A stretch of 5,118 nucleotides of DNA. It comes from Saprospirales bacterium. GTDB taxonomy: Bacteria; Bacteroidota; Bacteroidia; Chitinophagales; JADJOU01. Each line of letters begins with the position of its first letter. The stretch's first letter is position 1. The translations under genes were made by a program, and so were the position numbers. Under the pieces are notes generated by a model. That model saw only the letters and a program-made list of their open reading frames with translations, was not told the origin of the DNA and made no database searches. Positions 1-5,118 of the stretch are shown piece after piece. The stretch lies in contig CANHJR010000115.1 in NCBI GenBank assembly GCA_947461165.1, positions 1 through 5,118 on the forward strand. The letters are read 5' to 3'.

Positions 1-39
1 ATGTTGAATTTCAAGGATTTCAGATAAACGTTGCTTCAT
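1..39 (-). CDS. 5' end of an unidentified gene, cut by the left window edge
   Basis: An ATG at 39-37 on the minus strand opens a frame that stays open to the window edge: MKQRLSEILEIQH, 13 codons. It starts only 11 bases after the stop codon of the acyl-CoA dehydrogenase gene, on the same strand, so it may be the next gene of the operon. The leader (ATCGATCTATT before the ATG) is A/T-rich with no Shine-Dalgarno sequence, as for the other starts here. The product cannot be identified from 13 residues. The short charged amphipathic start resembles the first helix of small Xre-type helix-turn-helix proteins, but many helical proteins begin this way, so this is a guess. An open stretch of 13 codons can also arise by chance; the position and strand are the main support. 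Confidence 0.45.
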   Translation of the reverse strand, partial: MKQRLSEILEIQH

Positions 40-50
40 AATAGATCGAT

Positions 51-1853
51 TTAGAAGCAATAGCTTTCTGTTTTTATGATTTCGCTTGCAATTTGTCTTC
101 TTACATTTATTGTGTTTACTGATTCAAATTTTGTAAACCGCTTGAGGCCCATCTTGAGCATTTTTTGCATATCGCCTTCGCAAATCGCCGGAATGGCATT
201 TTTGCCAAGTGTATCTATTTTCTGAACCATATCATTGACGAGAACCTTGGTCGCTGCGATTTGAAGTGTCAAGCTTGTTTCACCTTTCTTGGAAATGAGC
301 TTGACTGTTCTTAAAAGGGAAGACTCGGCTACAAAAACCTCTATAAGCATATCTGCCAATATCATAAGGATCTCTTGCTCTGACTGGATTTTTTCTCCGA
401 ATTTTTGCCCAGCAGTTCCAGCAATCATTAGAATGGCTTTTTTCGCTTGTTGTATGGCTTTAAATTCCTCTGAAAAGAGCGTTTTCTCGCCTTCAGCAAA
501 GGATGGTATGGACATCAACTCTTGTTGAATGGCCTTGGCAGGCCCCATGACGTTTATTTTACCTCTGAGCGCTCTTTTGATGATCGTCCCCACCGTGAGC
601 AGTCTATTGATCTCATTGGTTCCTTCAAATATACGATTGATTCTGCTATCTCGATAGGCTCTACTCACGATGGTTTCCTCGCTGAATCCCATACCTCCAA
701 AGATCTGTACTGCTTCATCACAGACGAAATCTCCGGTCTCACTTCCATATACCTTTAGGATTGCTGCTTCGATACTATATTCGTCGGCGGCTGCTATTTT
801 GGCTTCTACCTTATCCATTCCTGAAGCGATTAGCTCATTGATTTTCTCAGTTATCATACCCGTGGTACGATAAGATGCAGACTCTAATGCATAGGTTCGG
901 ATAGCCATTTCGGCGAGTTTGTGCTGGATTGCTCCAAAACTGGAGATCTGAACTCCAAATTGTTTTCGTTCATTGGCGTATTTTGCAGCAGAATGAATCC
1001 CTTGCTTGCATCCGCCAATGGCCAAGAGTCCTAATTTGATTCTACCAATATTGAGAACATTAAATGCTATCTTGTGACCTTGACCAATTTCGCCTAAGAC
1101 ATTGGCTCTTGGAATTCGAACACCTTCAAGAAATATTTGACGAGTGGATGAGCCATTGATACCCATTTTATGTTCCTCTGCTCCTAAGTTGAAATTTTGA
1201 AGACCTGCAGGAATGATAAACCCGGTGAACCCTTTGCTATTACCCAATCTGGAATCTCCCTGAACTTGGGCAAACACCGTAAAAACATCTGCAAACCCAG
1301 CATTGGTGATCCAAATCTTTTGACCTGTGATAATCCATTCCGTACCATCCTCACTGAGCTCAGCCTTTGTTTTTGCGCCCAAAGCATCACTTCCAGAACC
1401 TGGTTCTGTCAGGCAATAAGAGGCTTTTACTTCACCGCTTATGAGTTTTGGTAGCCATTCGTTTTTCTGCGATTCAGTTCCATAATAGTAGATTGGCAAG
1501 GTACCAATTCCCACATGAGCTGTGATAGCAACATTAAAAGACTGCGAACGTCCAAAACCTTCCATCACCATACAATCGGTATTGAAGTCCTGATTCATAC
1601 CGCCATATTCTTCGGGAAACCCAGCGCCAAGAAGTCCTAGTTCTCCTGCTTCCTCAAGAAGTTTCACTACTTTGTCAAACTCTTTATGTTCAATGGCATC
1701 ATAATTTGGGGCAACTCGCTTATCGATAAATTCGTCTGCGCCAGCCATAAATGAAGATTGCTCCTCGGTTCGATCCTCAATTATAAATATATTCTGCGGA
1801 TCCGTTTCTTTTACTAGAAATTCGCCTCCTTTAAGTATCGATGTATCTTTCAT
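51..1853 (-). CDS. fadE: Acyl-CoA dehydrogenase, long/very-long-chain type (FadE-like)
   Basis: This 600-residue cytoplasmic flavoenzyme should catalyse the first step of beta-oxidation, converting acyl-CoA to trans-2-enoyl-CoA and passing electrons through FAD to electron-transfer flavoprotein. The N-terminal helical domain spans about residues 30-140. The first acyl-CoA dehydrogenase signature, CLTEPGSGSDALG, is at 147-159 and the FAD-contacting WITNAG at 181-186. The second signature runs from Q383 to D402 (QIFGGMGF...R...D). The catalytic base is Glu410 in IFEGTNEI. Residues from about 440 form an extra helical C-terminal domain absent from the roughly 380-residue short/medium-chain enzymes. 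VLCAD/ACAD9 and the 594-residue Bacillus FadE have such a domain, so long-chain substrates are likely (inferred). The ATG at 1853 gives the N-terminus MKDTSILKGGEFLVKE, typical of Bacteroidota homologues. The gene lies 34 bp after the thiolase stop, with no Shine-Dalgarno, and looks intact. Chain-length preference is not certain. Confidence 0.95.
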   Translation of the reverse strand: MKDTSILKGGEFLVKETDPQNIFIIEDRTEEQSSFMAGADEFIDKRVAPNYDAIEHKEFDKVVKLLEEAGELGLLGAGFPEEYGGMNQDFNTDCMVMEGFGRSQSFNVAITAHVGIGTLPIYYYGTESQKNEWLPKLISGEVKASYCLTEPGSGSDALGAKTKAELSEDGTEWIITGQKIWITNAGFADVFTVFAQVQGDSRLGNSKGFTGFIIPAGLQNFNLGAEEHKMGINGSSTRQIFLEGVRIPRANVLGEIGQGHKIAFNVLNIGRIKLGLLAIGGCKQGIHSAAKYANERKQFGVQISSFGAIQHKLAEMAIRTYALESASYRTTGMITEKINELIASGMDKVEAKIAAADEYSIEAAILKVYGSETGDFVCDEAVQIFGGMGFSEETIVSRAYRDSRINRIFEGTNEINRLLTVGTIIKRALRGKINVMGPAKAIQQELMSIPSFAEGEKTLFSEEFKAIQQAKKAILMIAGTAGQKFGEKIQSEQEILMILADMLIEVFVAESSLLRTVKLISKKGETSLTLQIAATKVLVNDMVQKIDTLGKNAIPAICEGDMQKMLKMGLKRFTKFESVNTINVRRQIASEIIKTESYCF

Positions 1854-1887
1854 GATTGATGTTTTTAGAGCTTAAAATTGGATTATC

Positions 1888-3066
1888 TTATTTGAGCAAT
1901 TCGTATATTCCTGCTATTCCTTGACCGCCCCCAATACAAGCGGTAACCATTCCATACTTTTGTTTTCTTGCGCGCAATTCATGTATGAGTTGGATGGTGA
2001 GTTTTGTGCCTGTGCATCCTAGCGGGTGTCCAAGCGCCAGTGCACCTCCATTGACATTGATGATTTCTGGATTCAGATCTGGTAGACCCTTCAGCACGCC
2101 TAGTGATTGAGCGCCAAAGGCTTCATTTAATTCTATGAGGTCAATATCTCTTAGATTAAGCCCTGCAAGTGATAGCGCCTTTGGAATAGCAGCTACGGGA
2201 CCTATACCCATCAATCTTGGATCAACTCCAACAGTCGTAGAGGTGACCATCCTTGCAATAGGTTCGATATTGAGTTGCTTCACCATTTTTTCACTCATAA
2301 TGAGAACGAATGCCGCACCATCGCTAGTCTGTGATGAATTTCCAGCCGTCACTTGACCGCCAAGTTTGAATACTGGTTTTAATTTTGACAATGCTTCTAA
2401 AGTCGTGTCAGCTCTTGGACCCTCATCAGTATCTACAACATATTTTTTGGACAATTTTTTTCCATCTTTGTAGTAAACTTCTTCTACCTCAATAGGGACG
2501 ATTTGATCTTTGAATTTGCCATCTTGTATCGCTTTTATTGCTTTTTGATGCGAATGCAGCGCAAAGGTGTCGCTATCTATTCGAGAGATGTTGTACTTCT
2601 CTGCCACGGCCTCTGCGGTCAGTCCCATTCCAATATAATAGTCAGGATGTGACAAAGAGAGCTCATAATTTGGTGCAATTTTATAGCCAGTCGTTGGGAC
2701 TAGACTCATCGACTCTGCACCGCCAGCAAGAATACAATCTGCCATTCCAGCTTTGATTTTGGCAGTTGCCATAGCTATGGTTTCGACGCCTGACCCACAA
2801 TATCTATTGACTGTGACACCTCCTACGGTCTCCGGCAAATTGGATCGAAGTGCAATCCAACGAGCCATTTGAAGTCCTTGCTCGGCTTCAGGCACGGCAT
2901 TGCCGACGATAATATCATCTATCAAACTTGGGTCTAGTTGCGGTAGATTCGCCAAAATATGAATGATAACCTCTGATCCAAGATCTACGGGTGTGGTAAA
3001 TCGAAATCCTCCACGCTTGGCTTTGCCAACTGCTGTTCTAAAACCTGATACTATGTATGCTTCCAT
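1888..3066 (-). CDS. fadA: Acetyl-CoA acyltransferase (3-ketoacyl-CoA thiolase, FadA-like)
   Basis: This 392-residue thiolase carries out the last beta-oxidation step: 3-ketoacyl-CoA plus CoA gives acetyl-CoA and an acyl-CoA shortened by two carbons. The catalytic set is complete. The nucleophile is Cys90 in NRYCGSGVE, His347 lies in the NVNGGALALGHPLGCTG signature, the second cysteine is Cys377 in ACIGGGQG, and Asn314 is in the NEAF motif. The length is normal for the family. I chose the ATG at 3066 because the protein then begins MEAYIVSGFRTAVGK, as family members do. An upstream in-frame ATG at 3111 would add 15 residues with no family likeness, read from a hairpin-forming leader. The leader before 3066 (AACCGAAATAAAA) is A-rich without a Shine-Dalgarno. 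The gene sits 59 bp after the fadN-like stop. A biosynthetic acetoacetyl-CoA thiolase has the same fold and residues, but its place between fadN- and fadE-like genes favours a degradative role. Confidence 0.95.
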   Translation of the reverse strand: MEAYIVSGFRTAVGKAKRGGFRFTTPVDLGSEVIIHILANLPQLDPSLIDDIIVGNAVPEAEQGLQMARWIALRSNLPETVGGVTVNRYCGSGVETIAMATAKIKAGMADCILAGGAESMSLVPTTGYKIAPNYELSLSHPDYYIGMGLTAEAVAEKYNISRIDSDTFALHSHQKAIKAIQDGKFKDQIVPIEVEEVYYKDGKKLSKKYVVDTDEGPRADTTLEALSKLKPVFKLGGQVTAGNSSQTSDGAAFVLIMSEKMVKQLNIEPIARMVTSTTVGVDPRLMGIGPVAAIPKALSLAGLNLRDIDLIELNEAFGAQSLGVLKGLPDLNPEIINVNGGALALGHPLGCTGTKLTIQLIHELRARKQKYGMVTACIGGGQGIAGIYELLK

Positions 3067-3091
3067 TTTTATTTCGGTTAGTGTTTGACTT

Positions 3092-3116
3092 TGAGATCCA
3101 TCGGATCTCATTTTTT
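3092..3116. repeat. Perfect inverted repeat (8-bp arms, 3-nt loop) with an adjoining T6 run, between the fadN-like and fadA-like genes
   Basis: On the plus strand TGAGATCC (3092-3099), ATC, GGATCTCA (3103-3110) forms a perfect hairpin, followed directly by six T (3111-3116). On the plus strand this has the layout of a small intrinsic terminator, but no plus-strand gene precedes it. In the minus-strand operon transcript the run becomes A6 before the hairpin, and AAGUC follows, so it should not terminate operon transcription. It lies 15 nt after the fadN-like stop and 25 nt before the chosen thiolase start. It could be an mRNA stability or processing hairpin, a block to antisense transcripts, or a dyad bound by a regulator. 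The sequence does not decide among these. The repeat itself is certain; its function is not known. Confidence 0.7.
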
Positions 3117-3125
3117 CTGATAATA

Positions 3126-5118
3126 TTAGTTTCTCAATGGTTTACCAGAATTTAAAATACTCTGCATTCGTTCCAAGGTTTTTTTCTCTCCACAAAGCGA
3201 AAGAAATGCTTCTCGCTCTAGGTCAAGAAGATATTGTTCGCTCACTTTGGTTGGTTCGCTTAGATCTCCGCCGCATAGGACATAGGCTAGTTTTTTTGAA
3301 ATCAAGGCATCGTGTTCTGAAGCATAATTTCCAAATTGAAATGAGGCTATCCCTGCATATAATGCCCCTAAACCCGTTCTGCCTAGAACGAGAATATCAT
3401 CCCGAAGAATGGGTTGCGTATAACCAAGGGTATGAAGTTCTAGAACTTTGTTTTTCGCCGCATAAATAGCATGGTCACCATTGACAATGACGGAATCTTT
3501 GCTTTTTTGGAATACTCCGAGATCGTAACCCTCATAAGCTGAGGTGCCGACTTTGGCAGTTGCTATCGTTGTAAACCGCTCACTAAGTTTTGGAATCCAT
3601 GTATCTTCGGGACCAAAACTGTCGGATAAGCGAAGAGCAAACTCCTTGGTGCCACAGCCAGCAGGGATAATTCCAACACCTACTTCAACGAGCCCAATAT
3701 AAGTCTCTGCAGCAGAAACACAAGCATCAGAATGCATTGAAATCTCACATCCACCGCCGAGAGTCAATCCATGTGGTGCAGATACTACGGGTATGGAGCT
3801 ATGACGAATTCTCATGACTGTTTTTTGAAAATAAGAAACAGCAAAATTTAAATCATCCCATTCTTGTTCGATTGCCTGCATGAGCACCATTCCGAGATTA
3901 GCTCCTGCTGTGAAATTGACACCATTATTGCCAAGGACAACACCTTTCCATCCCTCGTTTTCAGCTATTTCGATCGCTTTGTTGATTCCTTCAAGAACCT
4001 CTCCGCCGATCGTATTCATCTTGGTACGGAATTCTAGGCACAAGACACCATCGCCTATATCGTGAACGATGCATCCGCTATTTTTGAAAACAGGCGTTTT
4101 TTCTCGTTGGTTATTGAGGATGATAATGCTGTCTCGACCGGGTATTTTGATGTACGATTTAGACGATATGTCATAATAATGTGGTACACCATCCAGAACA
4201 TTATAGAATGAGTTATGCCCAGTCACTAGCATGTCCTCAACCCAAGCAGCAGGTTGCATATTTTGTTCTTTCATTTCTTTGAGACAGGATTCGACTCCAA
4301 GAATATCCCAATGCTCAAATGGACCAATATCCCAACCAAATCCAGCCTTCATCGCATCATCGATTCGATACAGTTCATCTGATATTTCTGGTATGCGATT
4401 TGAAATGTAATTGAATATCGCAAAATTCATTTTTCTGAGAAAAATACCCGCTTGATCCTCTGCCTTATGAAGTAATTTCAATCTAGCTCGAAGAGAATCT
4501 GCCATTCGCGCCTCGGCAACTGATTTGAATTTTGTTTTTTCAGGTAGTCGGTACTCCATTGTATTCAAATCCAATTCCAATATGACCTTTTGGCCATCTT
4601 GAATTGATTTTTTGTAAAACCCTTGGCCTGTTTTATCACCTAACCAGTTATTCGCTTCCATTTTGGATATGGATTCCGGAATCTGAAATGAGTTTCGTGC
4701 CTCGTCATTTGGACAATACTCATAAATTCCTTTTGAAACCTTGATCAAGGTATCTAATCCAACGACATCTGCGGTTCGGAAAGTGGCAGATTTTGGTTTT
4801 CCTATTAATGTACCGGTCAACGCATCGATCTCAGAGATGGTCAATCCCATTTCTTTTTGTAAATTGAAAACCGTTGCCATCGAAAATACACCAATTCTAT
4901 TGGCGATGAATGCGGGTGTATCTTTGCAGACAACCGTTGTTTTTCCAAGAAATTTACTTCCATAGGTTTCAAAAAAGTTAACAATACTCGGATCTGTAAT
5001 CTTCGTTGGAATAATTTCTAATAATTTGAGATATCGCGGTGGATTGAAAAAATGAGTTCCACAAAAATGTTTCTGGAAATCCTCGGATCTATTCTGAATA
5101 AGTAAATGGATAGGAATA
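3126..5118 (-). CDS. fadN: 3-hydroxyacyl-CoA dehydrogenase / enoyl-CoA hydratase, two-function (FadN-like), 5' end cut by the window edge
   Basis: The reading frame stays open to the right edge, giving 663 visible residues (first full codon 5117-5115). An ATG at 4880 is internal: the 79 codons upstream are plainly dehydrogenase. Visible residues 1-70 end the NAD-binding domain. HFFNPPRY carries catalytic His22, and Glu34 in KLLEII lies 12 residues on, matching the His158/Glu170 pair of human HAD. FIANRIG supplies the conserved Asn73. The dehydrogenase C-terminal domain follows (GDKTGQGFYKK near 160) with a second, shorter copy (about 230-275, WDIGPFEHWD). The hydratase (crotonase) domain spans about 347-560. 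It has FTAGAN at 402-407 for the oxyanion hole and both catalytic glutamates, Glu458 in GGGCE and Glu478 in GLVE, at the usual 20-residue spacing. The dehydrogenase-hydratase order is that of Bacillus FadN (about 790 residues) and the reverse of E. coli FadB. By comparison some 120-130 residues, including the nucleotide-binding loop and active-site serine, lie off the window. The protein hydrates trans-2-enoyl-CoA and oxidises 3-hydroxyacyl-CoA with NAD+. Confidence 0.95.
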   Translation of the reverse strand, partial: IPIHLLIQNRSEDFQKHFCGTHFFNPPRYLKLLEIIPTKITDPSIVNFFETYGSKFLGKTTVVCKDTPAFIANRIGVFSMATVFNLQKEMGLTISEIDALTGTLIGKPKSATFRTADVVGLDTLIKVSKGIYEYCPNDEARNSFQIPESISKMEANNWLGDKTGQGFYKKSIQDGQKVILELDLNTMEYRLPEKTKFKSVAEARMADSLRARLKLLHKAEDQAGIFLRKMNFAIFNYISNRIPEISDELYRIDDAMKAGFGWDIGPFEHWDILGVESCLKEMKEQNMQPAAWVEDMLVTGHNSFYNVLDGVPHYYDISSKSYIKIPGRDSIIILNNQREKTPVFKNSGCIVHDIGDGVLCLEFRTKMNTIGGEVLEGINKAIEIAENEGWKGVVLGNNGVNFTAGANLGMVLMQAIEQEWDDLNFAVSYFQKTVMRIRHSSIPVVSAPHGLTLGGGCEISMHSDACVSAAETYIGLVEVGVGIIPAGCGTKEFALRLSDSFGPEDTWIPKLSERFTTIATAKVGTSAYEGYDLGVFQKSKDSVIVNGDHAIYAAKNKVLELHTLGYTQPILRDDILVLGRTGLGALYAGIASFQFGNYASEHDALISKKLAYVLCGGDLSEPTKVSEQYLLDLEREAFLSLCGEKKTLERMQSILNSGKPLRN

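Noticed and set aside
289..873. Three plus-strand open frames (289-528, 522-758, 670-873)
   Set aside because: They lie antisense within the acyl-CoA dehydrogenase gene, whose minus-strand frame has full family motifs. Their translations show no recognisable domain.
1184..1454. A minus-strand frame (1184-1390) and a plus-strand frame (1197-1454) inside the acyl-CoA dehydrogenase gene
   Set aside because: Both overlap the FAD-binding region of the true reading frame and have no motif of their own. They are chance frames.
1863..1877. Short A/T inverted repeat TTTTA-GAGCT-TAAAA between the thiolase and acyl-CoA dehydrogenase genes
   Set aside because: The arms are only 5 bp and wholly A/T, in an A/T-rich gap. 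This is expected by chance and too weak for a terminator.
1854..1887. Possible internal promoter before the acyl-CoA dehydrogenase gene
   Set aside because: The 34-bp gap shows no clear Bacteroidota -7 (TAnnTTTG) or -33 element, and its shortness suggests co-transcription with the thiolase gene.
2135..2756. Plus-strand frames at 2135-2356 and 2538-2756
   Set aside because: They are antisense to well-conserved thiolase sequence. No family likeness is visible.
3137..3469. Plus-strand frame of 110 residues just after the inverted repeat
   Set aside because: It is antisense to the C-terminal part of the FadN-like gene and has no recognisable domain. The T6 hairpin lies upstream of it, so it cannot serve as its terminator.
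4878..4880. ATG at 4880 as the start of the FadN-like protein
   Set aside because: The frame is open upstream to the window edge and encodes HFFNPPRY, KLLEII and FIANRIG dehydrogenase motifs, so this methionine is internal.
3880..4965. Plus-strand frames at 3880-4065 and 4741-4965
   Set aside because: They are antisense to the hydratase and dehydrogenase domains of the FadN-like gene and have no motif support.

Overview
The window is one block of minus-strand genes for fatty-acid beta-oxidation. Nothing convincing is coded on the plus strand. Read in the direction of transcription (right edge to left edge) it holds four genes. First comes a two-function 3-hydroxyacyl-CoA dehydrogenase/enoyl-CoA hydratase, cut by the right edge (FadN type, 663 residues visible). 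Then come an acetyl-CoA acyltransferase (thiolase, FadA type, 392 residues), a long acyl-CoA dehydrogenase (FadE type, 600 residues), and the first 13 codons of a further minus-strand reading frame cut by the left edge.

The three main genes are tightly packed, with 59 bp and 34 bp between them, and are probably one operon whose promoter lies beyond the right edge. Together they cover the whole beta-oxidation cycle. FadE makes the trans-2-enoyl-CoA, FadN hydrates it and oxidises the 3-hydroxyacyl-CoA, and the thiolase releases acetyl-CoA and an acyl-CoA two carbons shorter. Acyl-CoA synthetase, electron-transfer flavoprotein and ETF dehydrogenase are not in view and must be encoded elsewhere. 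The gene order (fadN-fadA-fadE) and the dehydrogenase-then-hydratase domain order match the Bacillus subtilis system and its widespread Bacteroidota counterparts, not E. coli fadBA.

The organism is most likely a member of the Bacteroidota. The DNA is AT-rich, the starts I can see have A/T-rich leaders with no clear Shine-Dalgarno sequence, and the protein style fits that phylum. The assignment is from memory of the families and is tentative. All key catalytic residues inside the window are intact, so these look like working housekeeping or catabolic enzymes.

I found no mobile element, RNA gene, CRISPR array or new system. The most unusual non-coding element is a perfect 8-bp inverted repeat with a 3-nt loop between the fadN-like and thiolase genes. 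It has a run of six T on the plus-strand side, that is, on the opposite side from where a terminator for this operon would need it. The second point of interest is the cut gene at the left edge. No gap longer than about 60 bp lacks a gene.
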